Origin: Zygnema cylindricum
Taxonomy: Eukaryota; Streptophyta; Zygnematophyceae; Zygnematales; Zygnemataceae
Length of the DNA stretch: 64,000 bases
Direction: 5' to 3'
Assembly (NCBI GenBank): GCA_037447655.1
Contig: JBBHKE010001460.1
Location: 83,063 to 147,062, forward strand
Below are positions 55,209 to 64,000 of the stretch, piece after piece. A program made the position numbers and the translations under genes. The stretch's first letter is position 1; each line of letters opens with the position of its first letter. Below the pieces are notes generated by a model. That model did no database searches. It was given only the letters and a program-made list of their open reading frames with translations, and was not told where the DNA came from.

Positions 55209-56557
55209 TGTTGAAGGTCATGGGCATTAAGACTCGGCTGTGATCCATTCCCACTAGGAGTCACACTTGCACCAGTAGGAGCACGTGGAGCACTAGGGCT
55301 AATAGGAGCACTTGCAATAGGAGCTGAGCCATTATTGTTGTAATGAGGCAGCTGGTGTCACAGAAGAAGTAGAAGAATCACCAGCAGTTGCCATAATAAT
55401 AACACAGGCACACAGAAGGAAACTCTCACTATAAACCCGAAGGAAACTCTCACGATAAACCCGCAGACTACTGACTTCACAATGAAGTCTCAATCAAACC
55501 AGACACACCATAGGTCTGCAAATTTGCCAAAGTAAAGACAATAACATAAAGAACCCACATGCAGAATTTCAAACAGTTCTGCCAAAAGATCACAATGATC
55601 TTTATAATTGATAAACCCCAAAAACTGCTTCACAGTTTTTGCATACAAGGAATTCTTGCCTACAAGAGTAATCTAAGTCCTATATATATAAGTGAGTCAA
55701 CTAGAACCCTAAACCCTAACAGACGGAAATATTTACATCAAACTTAAATCTGACTGCCGCCAAAATGATAAGTACCTGAAATGACTGCGCAGTCAATATT
55801 TCACTTCCAAAATGACGGCTGACTTTGTCCGCCGTCTCACAGACTGACACGTGTCCTTGGAGTGTACCAAGCCTGTGTACTCCTTTCGGAGTTACACACC
55901 ACACTAACACTTGTCTACTATAATTCAGTCTGTACACAAAAGTGACTAAGTTCTTAATCTCTTTCTCACACACTAGATATAGAGAGTACTAGAGGTTTCC
56001 AAAACAACAATTATCAGACATGTTAGCGGAAGCAAACCCAAAGAGAAATGCCTAAAAGACTAGATCTATAGTGTAAGATATGTAACTCCTAACGAAAGAG
56101 GTCTTTCAACCAAACAAACATGTACTACAAGCAAATTAGAGACAATAGAGCATAAAACACCTTAAACTGCACTCAGTGCTCTCATTTCCTTAACTCTTGT
56201 GTAGAATGTACATTCTGTATAGATTTGATCAATCCTAATTGAACTAAATACTCAAAAGATCTAGAAAACATCTAAAACGTATGTACAGGGTTCACCAGAC
56301 AACCTACTAACAAAAATCTAAGTGTTTGGACCAGAATTGTCCACTAACAATATCTGTACCCTAAAAATCCGGGTGATTTTTATCACGTCTACATTCATTG
56401 GCGGCCCTACACACTAATTTACTTAAAGATAACTATTCGGGTAGATACTACAAAAAATCCACACTAAATTTGGTCAATATTAAACAGTTGGTATTCCAGA
56501 AATATTCTAAGTCCTAGACTCAAATTTCTAAGGCTAACAAAAGCTTACTTTTCAATA
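55209..56557 (-). repeat. Cop5 3' LTR interrupted by Cop6
   Basis: 55209-55335 and 56010-56557 together match 60692-61381. The copy includes the 45-codon Gag leader (MSDNGSAPIA...), split by the insertion after codon 4. Confidence 0.88.
55336..56009 (-). mobile_element. Cop6 solo LTR with 5-bp target duplication
   Basis: 674 bp. On the plus strand it runs TGTTGTAATGAGG to TTCCAAAACAACA, flanked by ATTAT at 55331-55335 and 56010-56014. The intact Cop5 5' LTR at 60812-60830 shows the empty site. On the minus strand its end encodes MATAGDSSTSSVTPAASLQQ, beginning at 55394, so the Gag leader is 19 codons and two bases long. The opening TGTTGTTTTG.AAA resembles Cop2. No internal sequence of this family is in the window. 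Confidence 0.9.
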
Positions 56558-56578
56558 CTCCCCTTAAGCTTAGAAGAC

Positions 56579-57120
56579 TTACTCACTTAGACCACATGTT
56601 TTTCCACAATACTCCAACTTAGGAGATGGAAGGGCTTTTGTCAACATGTTTGCAACCATTTTCTCATCAGGCAAATAGCAAAGTTTGACAACTTTTGCAA
56701 ATACTTTCTCTCGTACCAAACGTAGCCGAATGTCTATATGCTTACTCTTAAAATGGTGACTTGGGTTTGTAGCCACAAAAATGGCTGCCTGATTGTCGCG
56801 CCACATTATTTGTGTCCCGTGTTGTGTAAAACCCAATTTTTAAAGAAATGCCTTAATCTATAGCAGCTCTTTCAAAGCTGCACTCGCAGCCATGTATTCG
56901 GCTTCCATAGTCGATTGTGCCGTGACCTTTTCAAGTTTACTACTCCAACTACAAGTTCCACTTCCAATCTGAATGACATACCCAGTTGTAGATTTCCTAC
57001 TAGGCACATCACCATAGCTAGCATCACTCCAAATATTAATGCTAACCTTGTCCCCTCCCAAAGTAAGCCATAGATTTTTAGTCCCAACAAGATATCTTAA
57101 GACCCTTTTTGCTGCCTCCC
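56579..57120 (-). pseudogene. Cop5 RNase H
   Basis: 56858-57061: WSDASYGDVPSRKSTTGYVI, CSWSSKLEKVTAQSTMEAEY and MAASAALKELL. After a stop, 56579-56836: MWRDNQAAIFVATNPSHHFK, SKHIDIRLRLVREKVF, then LPDEKMVANMLTKALPSPKL and the C-terminus CGKTCGLSE. All copia RNase H blocks are present. A stop near 56840 and another near 57130 separate them from RT, although the reading frame is unchanged. Confidence 0.88.
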
Positions 57121-57130
57121 AATCTCTCTT

Positions 57131-57980
57131 TCATGGATTTTGTAGACTTCTACTCAATACACCAACGGTTGCAGCTATATCGGGCCTAGTGCAATTCATG
57201 AAGTAAATCAGACTTCCTACTACTTGTCTGTAGGGTACTTGGGACATAAATTTTTGCTCTTTTGCACTGAGTTCCTCATCTATTATGACTCCAAACTCAT
57301 GCTCCATTCCTTCAAGTTTTTGCTTATACTCCATAGGAGTTGCACAACCTTTGGCATCAGCCAAGCCAAATTTTTCCAACATGTTTCCTATCGCTTCTTT
57401 TTGAGTTAGCCTAATGATTTTCTTTTCTCTATCTCTTTCAACTTGTATTCCAAGAATGTATTTAGCCTCACCCAAATCCTTCATTTCAAATTTTGAATTA
57501 AGAGCGTGTTTTACTCTAGCAATTCCTTCTTTGTTCCTACTAATTAGCAGCAAATCATCAACATACACAGCAATGAATATCACCTCATCAGGATTATCAC
57601 CACACATCACATATACTGAATGATCTGAACTAATTCTAGTAAATCCTAATCTTGTCAAGAACTCATCTAACTTTCGGTTCCATTGCCTAGGGGCCTGTTT
57701 TAGGCCATACAAAGATTTTAAAAGTCTGCACACAAGATTTTCTTTTCCTGCTTCCTCATAACCCTCTGGCTGCTTCATATAAATGACCTCATCTAAATCA
57801 CCATGCAAAAATGCAGTTTTGACATCTATTTGGTGGATGTCAAAATCCTCTATAGCAGCTAATGTAAGTAAGATGCGTACAGATGGAAACCTTACAACCA
57901 GTGAAAAAGTTTCTTCATAATGTATCCCCTCTTTTTAATTATACCCCTTAGCAACCAAGCGAGCCTTATACCTGTCTAGG
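57131..57980 (-). pseudogene. Cop5 reverse transcriptase
   Basis: The open frame 57131-57808 begins MHGDLDEVIYMKQPEGYEEA. It continues LYGLKQAPRQWNRKLDEFLT, the catalytic YVDDLLLISRNKEG, KFEMKDLGEAKYILGIQVER and CTRPDIAATVGVLSRSLQNP, then a stop. The first RT blocks (ETFSLVVRFPSVRILLTLAA-like, DIKTAFLHG) lie at 57800-57980 in a frame broken near 57935. It is otherwise well kept. Confidence 0.88.
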
Positions 57981-58172
57981 TATGATCTGGGTTTAATTTT
58001 AATTTAAACACCCATTTACTTCTAATAGCCTTTCTTCCAAGGGAAGTTCCACTAGATCCCATGTTTGGGTCTCCATGATAGACTTCATTTTTTCATTGAC
58101 CGCTTCCACCCAGTGTTCCCTTTCGTTACTCGAAAAAGCTTTTGTCAACGTTAGAGGCTTTTCTATGTGTGC

Positions 58173-59406
58173 TCAGTGAGCAAAGGCTGCATTTTCTCCC
58201 CTGAGTCGCGCACTTCGCCTAACTCCACGTGGAAATTCTGTCGCTAGTATAGATGGTTGGGTCCTTCTCCTTGATACATGTGATCCTTCTTGTGATTCAG
58301 TTTCAGCTTGAGGTAGAGGAGAGTCTACAACTCTTTCGGGAATAACACTTCTTGTTTCTGGTGGAGAATATGATTGCAAGTCACTTTGGGCTAATGTAGA
58401 TGCATTTTTTATATTTTTCTTGAAAAACATGGATTTTCCTCTAAAAAGATATAATCAACACTTCTATCTTTCTTCTCATCCATACGCTCATTAAATACAT
58501 CTACTCTTTTTCCTTCATCCTTCACAATAATGTTTCTGGCAACCACAACTTTATTTCTCTTAGTGTCATACACTCTATAACCTTTGGCATGATCATCATA
58601 CCTTAGAAATAACCCTGGTATACCTTTTAGTTATAGCTCCTATTTCTGCGGATCATTATCTAGCATAAAAACCTTACTTCCAAAAACCTTGAAGTGACTT
58701 ACATCTGGTTTGTGTCCAGTCCACATTTCATAGGGAGTTTTATCTTTTACAGCTCTAGTTTCTAACCTGTTTCTCACATAAGCTGCACAATTCATAGCCT
58801 CTGCCCAAAACTTGTAATCTATGTCTATATCAGCCATCATTGTCTTAGCACACTCTGATATAGTCGTATTCATCCTCTCAGAAACACCGTTTTGTTTCGG
58901 AGATTAAAGAACGGTAAGCTGACGTGAGATTCCATGCAATTTTAAGAATTCTACAAACTCATTAGAAAGTACTCCCCTTTATTATCAGATCTGAACCCTG
59001 CTATCTTTTTCTTATGTAGATTTTCAACCCAAGCCTTATACTCTTTAAATTTTGCAAAGACTTCATCCTTACTTTTCAAAAAATAAACTGTAGTAAACCT
59101 ACTATAGTCATCCGTAAAAGTAAGCATAAACTTAACCCCTTTCACAAATGCGTATCTAGATGGCCCCCTTACATCTGAATAAATTAGTTCTAACACCCTG
59201 CTACTTCTATGATCAGTTTGCGAAGGGAAAGACAACTTATGGATTTTTCCCATTGCACAACCATCACATACATTTGATGCTGGTTTTTGACTAATTTTTA
59301 CACCATCCACCATTTTTTGATTTACCATCTTTTCTAATATATCATAATTCACATGTCCTAAACGTTTATGCCATAAATCACAATCACTGATTACATTTGA
59401 GAACAT
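58173..59406 (-). pseudogene. Cop5 integrase and linker
   Basis: 58951-59406: zinc site WHKRLGHVNYDILEKMVNQK ... CDGCAMGKIHK; core LIYSDVRGPSRYAFVKGVKF (first D), TDDYSRFTTVYFLKSKDE and RSDNKGEYF (second D). The frame is lost near 58950. 58640-58873 resumes with NTTISECAKTMMADIDIDYK, FWAEAMNCAAYVRNRLETRA and KPDVSHFKVFGSKVFML. 58173-58430 is the hydrophilic linker (ETRSVIPERVVDSPLPQAET). The segment with the catalytic Glu (near 58880-58910, RMNTTI preceded by 'FCFGD*R') is damaged by a stop. Confidence 0.85.
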
Positions 59407-59436
59407 AACATCATTGTCATTATCATTTGCAAGACT

Positions 59437-60825
59437 CTATCGATACAAATTGTTTCCACCAGCAAATCCCTCTGCAGCTATTTTCCCATTCTTAATAACT
59501 GTTTTTTTCCCATTCTCAGATATAGTTATAAAACCTTTCTTTTCTCCCACTGACTTAGAGAAAAAGTTTTTTTTAAAAGCTGGGACATGCAACACATCTT
59601 CTAAGACCCTTTTCACAGGTTTACCCTCTACATTCAACATAAGTGACACCCTCCTCTTTGCTTTCGACTTAACAAAGGTATTATCACTAAAATACATTTT
59701 GACAAAAGAGGTAGGTTGAATACTCTCAAAGAGATGGCGATTGCGGCACATGTTTGTAGATGCACCCGAGTCTATAATCCATTCTTCTTCCTCCACGCTT
59801 TGTGTTGCTTGTGCCATCGCAAAGTATTTTTTGTCGCTATTATCGGGAAAGCTGCTCACATGCTCTTCTTGATACGTGTTGGAAAATGCTGTTGGGCGTC
59901 CATTTGACGTAGATGGAACTCGGCTTTCGTCCCAACCAGAGCGAAAATTTCCCGTCGCTTTAGCTCTCTTGTAGGCATGACACATCCTGAAAACATGGCT
60001 TTTTTCATCACAGTAATAGCATGTCAAAGGTGACTTTCTAGGACCACTACCTCTACCACGGCCACTACCACTACCACTGCCAATCTTAGAGTCTGAAAAT
60101 TGGTTAGCTAGTGCCTGAACGGACTTACAAGTACCTTTTTGTATAATATGGTTAGCTTCTTCGCTCCAAATAAACTGTATTGCTAATGCTATGTTCCACT
60201 GACGCTATGGAAGAGCCCTAAGCCTATCCATGGCTCCCTTATATTCATCGGGTAAAGTTCTCATCAATAACATAGACTGCTGAGGTGGTGAAAAGTCCCC
60301 ACGTGCACTTGTACTCTGAAGGAACAACCTTTTCATATCATGACAATGATCTGACATACTGCCTCTTGAATACTTAAATTCAAAGATATGAGTGGCTATG
60401 TTAGTCTGCACGGTAACATCTAGCTGAACATACATAGCACATACGCTAAACCAAACTTCACAAGTTTTCTTCAAATCAATATACGACATTACCGAATCTT
60501 TTGTCATTGCTTGTTTCAAGACATTGAGGCAGTGGAGATTCTTCTTTCTCCAATCCGGTTCCGTCTCCTCGGCAGTTCTTTCCACAATGGGTGACAAGTC
60601 TCTCTCCTCGAAATATGAGCTCAGCATATCTTCCCAATATAAGAAGTCAGTTCCATAAAAAATAGGCAATTTGGGCGGTGGGCTCATAACCTGTTGAAGG
60701 TCATGGGCATTAAGACTCGGCTCTGATCCACTCCCACTAGGAGTCACACTTGCACCAGCAGGAGCAGGTGGAGCACTAGGGCTAATAGGAGCACTTGCAA
60801 TAGGAGCTGAGCCATTATCAGACAT
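59437..60825 (-). pseudogene. Cop5 Gag and protease in one frame with one stop
   Basis: Gag starts at 60825 within the LTR: MSDNGSAPIASAPISPSAPP, a Pro/Ala/Ser-rich leader of 45 codons. LQQVMSPPPKLPIFYGTDFL follows, crossing the LTR end and primer site. The Gag core runs to RLRALP and a TAG at 60205-60207. The same frame continues with a GSGSGRGRG-like basic stretch, the zinc knuckle CYYCDEKSHVFRMC (near 59985-60025) and retropepsin EWIIDSGASTNMCRNRHLFE. It then runs to a TAG at 59437 and on in the same frame into integrase. Two nonsense changes apart, Gag-protease-integrase form a single frame, so this element needed no frameshift to express Pol. Confidence 0.88.
60677..60691 (-). promoter_or_regulatory. 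Cop5 primer binding site
   Basis: GGTTATGAGCCCACC on the minus strand, directly after the LTR end TTCAACA. It differs by one base from the complement of the tRNA-iMet anticodon arm. It encodes (Q)-V-M-S-P-P of Gag. Confidence 0.72.
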
Positions 60826-61381
60826 GTTAGCGGAAGCAAACCCAAAGAGAAATGCCTAAAAGACTAAATCTATAGTGTAAGATATGTAACTCCAAACGAA
60901 AGAGGTCTTTCAACCAAACAAACATGTACTACAAGCAAATTAAAGACAATAGAGCATAAAACACCTTAAACTGTACTCAGTGCTCTCATTTCCTTAATTC
61001 TTGTGTAGAATGTACATTCTGTATTGAATTGATCAATCCTAATTGAACTAAATACTCAAAAGATCTAGAAAACATCTAAAAGATCTAGAAAACATCTAAA
61101 ACGTATGTACATGGTTCACCAAACACCCTACTGACAAAAATCTTAGTGTTTGGACCAGAATATTCCACTAACAATATCCATACCCTTAAAATGCGGGTGA
61201 TTCTTATCACGTCTACATTCATTGGCCGCCCTACACGCTAATTAACTTAAAGATATCAATTCATGTAGATACTACAAAAAATCCACACTAAATTTGGTCA
61301 ATATTGAACAGCTGGTATTCTAAAAATATTCTAAGTCCTAGACTCAAATTTCTAAGACTTACTAAAGCTTACCTTTCAATA
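60692..61381 (-). repeat. Cop5 5' LTR
   Basis: 690 bp, on the minus strand TATTGAAAGGTAAGC to GACCTTCAACA. It contains a direct duplication of AAAAGATCTAGAAAACATCT near 61062-61095 that is absent from the 3' LTR. The last 134 bases encode the Gag leader. Confidence 0.88.
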
Positions 61382-64000
61382 CAGTTCTTGTTATCGCTAA
61401 CAGTGTGTTTAATTTAGGTAACAATTGGTGTTATCGCTAACAGTTTGTGAAATTCGGGTAGCAATTCTTGTTATCGCTAATTGTTTGTGTAAATTAGGTA
61501 ACAATTCTTGTTATCGCTAACAGTGTGTAATTTAGGTAATAACAGTTTGTGTAATTTGGGTAACAATTCCTGTTATCGCTAATTGTTTCTGTAATTTAGG
61601 TAACAATTCTTGTTATCGCTAATAGTTTGTGTAATTTAGGTATCATTTCGTGTTATCGCTAACTGTTTTTGTAATTTAGGTAACAATTCTTGTTATCGCT
61701 AACTGTTTGTGTAATTTAGGTAACAATTCATGTTATCGCTAATTGTTTGTGTAATTTAGGTAAAAATTCTTAATATCGCTAACTGTTTGTGGAATTTAGG
61801 TAAGAATTATTGTTATCGCTAACAGTTTGTGTAAATTAGGTAACAATACCTTTTATCGCTAACTGTTTGTGTAATTTAGGTAACAATTATTGTTATCGCT
61901 AACAATTTGTGTAATATTGGTAACAAAACCTGTTATCACTAACTATGTCTGTAATTTAGGTAACAATTCTTGTTATTGCTAACTGTTTGTGTAATTTAGG
62001 TAACAATTCTTGTTATCGCTAACAGTATGTGTAATTTAGGTAATAATTCCTATTAACGCTACCTCTTTGTGTAATTTAGGTAACAATTTTTGTTATCGCT
62101 AACAGTTTGTGTAATTTAGTTAACAATTAATGTTATCGCTAACTATTTGTGTAATTTAGGTAATAATTCTTGTTATCGCTAACTGTTTATGTAATTTAGG
62201 TAACGATTCCTGTTTGTGCTAACAGTTTGTGTAAGTTAGGTAACAATTTTTGTTATCGCTAACTGAATCTATAGATTAGGTAACAATCTTATTACCGCTA
62301 ACCGTTTGTGTCAATTAGATAAAAATTCTTGTTAGCGCTAACAGTTTGTGTAAGTTAGATAACATTTTCGTTAGCGCTAACTATTTCTATAATTGTGGTA
62401 ACAATTCGCGTTATCGCTATTGTTTGTGTAATTTAGGTAATAATTCTTGTTATCGCTAACAATTTGTGGAAGTTAGATAACAATTCATGTTAGCGTTACA
62501 ATTTGTGTAAGTTAGGTAACAATTCTTGTTTTCGCTAACTGTTTGTGTAAATTGGGTAACAATTCATGTTATCTCTAATACTTTGTGTAATTTAAAACAA
62601 TTCCTGTAATCGCTAACAATTTGTCTTAGTTAGGTAACGATTCTTGTTAACACTGACAGATTTTGTAAGTTAGATAACAATTTATGTTTTCGCTAACTGT
62701 TTGTGTAGTTTATGATACAAATTTTGTTACAACTAATTGTTTTTGTAATTTAGGTAACAATTCTTGTTATCGTTAACAGTTTGTGTAAGTTAGGTAACAA
62801 TTCCTATTATAGCTAATAGTTTGTGTAAGTTAGGTAACCATTTTTGTTAGCGCTAACAGTTTATGTAAGTTAGATAACAATTCGTGTTAACGCAAACAGT
62901 TTGTGTAATTTAGGTAACAATTCCTGTTAGCGCTAACAGTTTGTGTAAGTTAGATAACATTTTCGTTAGCACTAACTGTTTGTGTAATTTATGGAACAAT
63001 TCTTGTTATCACTAACTGTTTGTGTAATTTAGGGAACAATTCCTGTTATCGCTAACTGCTTCTATAATTTTGGTAACAACTCTTGTTATCGCTAACAGTT
63101 TGTGTAAGTTAGACAACAAGTGTTAGCGCTAACACTTTGTGTTAGTTAGGTAACAATTCTTTATCGCTAAAGTTTGTGTATGTTAGGTAACCATTCATGG
63201 TAGCGCTAACAATTTGTGAAAGTTTGATAACAATTCATGTAAGCGCTAACAGTTTCTTTATTTTAGGTAACAATTTTTCTTATCGCTAATTGTTTGTGTA
63301 ACTTAAATAAAAATTCTTGTTATCGCAAATAGTTTGTGTAATTTAGATAAAATTCCCATTATCGCTAAGAGTTTCAGTAATTTACGTAACAGTTCTTGTT
63401 ATCGCTAACTATTTGTGTAATTTAGGAAACAAATTCTTGATATCGCTAACAGTTTTTGTAATTTAGATAACAATTTCTGTAATTGGTAACTGTTTGTGTA
63501 ATTTAGGTAAAAATTCTTGTTATCGCTAACTGTTTGTGTAATTTACGTATCAATTCTTGTTATCGCTAACTGTTTGTGTAATTTAGGTAACAATTATTGT
63601 TATCGCTAATTGTTTGTGAAATTTAGCTAACAATTCTTGTTATCCCTAACAATTTGTATAATTTAGGTAATAATTCGTGTTATCGCTAACTGTTTGTGTA
63701 ATTTAGGTGGCAATTCTTGTTAAAGCTAACATTTTGTGTAATTTAGGTAACAATTTCTGTTATCACTAACTGTTTTCTATAATTTAGGAAACAATTCTTG
63801 TTTCCGCTAACAATTTGTGTAATTTAGGTGACAATTCGAGTTATCGCTAACTGTTTGTGTAATTTAGGTAACAATTCTTGATATCGCTAACAATTTGTGT
63901 AATTAAGGTAGCAATTCTTGTTATCGCTAACAGTTTGTGTAATTTAGGTAACAATTCCTTTTATCGCTAACTGTTTGTGTAATTTAGGTAGCAATTATTG
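61382..64000. repeat. 40-bp satellite array, running off the window
   Basis: About 65 head-to-tail units of roughly 40 bp. The consensus has two parts, GGTAACAATTCTTGTTATCG and CTAACTGTTTGTGTAATTTA. Units diverge by substitutions and small indels. The centre GTTATCGCTAAC is an imperfect inverted repeat, and in some units (near 62325, 62375, 62930, 63125) it is the perfect palindrome GTTAGCGCTAAC. The array starts exactly at the Cop5 LTR border. No coding capacity. Confidence 0.95.

Larger units (their letters stand above)
55209..61381 (-). mobile_element. Cop5 copia retrotransposon
   Basis: Minus-strand element with 5' LTR 60692-61381, primer site at 60677-60691, gag, protease, integrase, RT and RNase H. 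The purine tract (AAGCTTAAGGGGAG on the minus strand) is just after 56557. The 3' LTR 55209-56557 contains a Cop6 solo LTR. Without that insertion the element is about 5.5 kb. The LTR starts TATTGAAA and ends TTCAACA. No target duplication is visible (TGGAG left, CAGTT right). Confidence 0.88.

Noticed and set aside
61382-64000. CRISPR-like array
   Set aside because: Units are contiguous 40-mers without unique spacers and are diverged. The sequence is eukaryotic satellite DNA.

Overview
The window looks like nuclear DNA of a streptophyte (green-lineage plant, possibly a bryophyte or charophycean alga). It has spliced host genes with long introns, a plant-type LRR receptor kinase start, a plant-type ATG7, and very dense LTR-retrotransposon and simple-repeat content. 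The species cannot be fixed from the sequence alone.

Layout. 1-22744 is a pile of nested Ty1/copia elements. I call the main family Cop1: copies a (+), b (-), c (-) and d (-). Cop1-a is inserted in the gag of Cop1-b with a clean 5-bp duplication. A solo LTR of a second family (Cop2) sits in the RNase H of Cop1-b, and a Cop7 solo LTR sits in the 5' LTR of Cop1-d. 22770-26387 is a Cop2 LTR fragment fused to a decayed Ty3/gypsy pol whose C-terminus resembles a PHD finger. 27550-28300 is a Cop8 LTR. 29852-31843 is a decayed hAT transposase gene. 32000-40600 is gene-free DNA with tandem repeats, an ATC microsatellite of about 0.7 kb and TA tracts. 40641-44052 (+) holds the first three exons of an LRR receptor-like kinase gene. 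44483-49742 is a nearly complete copia element (Cop3), followed by the truncated inverted element Cop4 (49743 to about 51711). 51959-54659 (-) holds five consecutive exons of ATG7. 55209-61381 (-) is copia Cop5 with a Cop6 solo LTR inside its 3' LTR. From 61382 to the window end is a 40-bp satellite.

How the parts relate. The two host genes converge. Both lose their 3' parts exactly where Cop3/Cop4 lie, and the two flanks of Cop3 do not match, so ectopic recombination, deletion or misassembly is likely.

Main unusual observation. In essentially every copia family here the Gag start codon lies inside the LTR. The primer binding site directly after the LTR matches the anticodon arm of initiator tRNA-Met, not its 3' end, and it is read as codons 7-48 of Gag (often Q-V-M/I-G/S-P). 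This is the half-tRNA priming layout known from Drosophila copia, yeast Ty5 and Volvox Osser, combined with the Ty1-like trick of starting gag within the LTR. Almost all element ORFs carry stops or frameshifts, so most copies look inactive. Cop3 and Cop5 are the best preserved.
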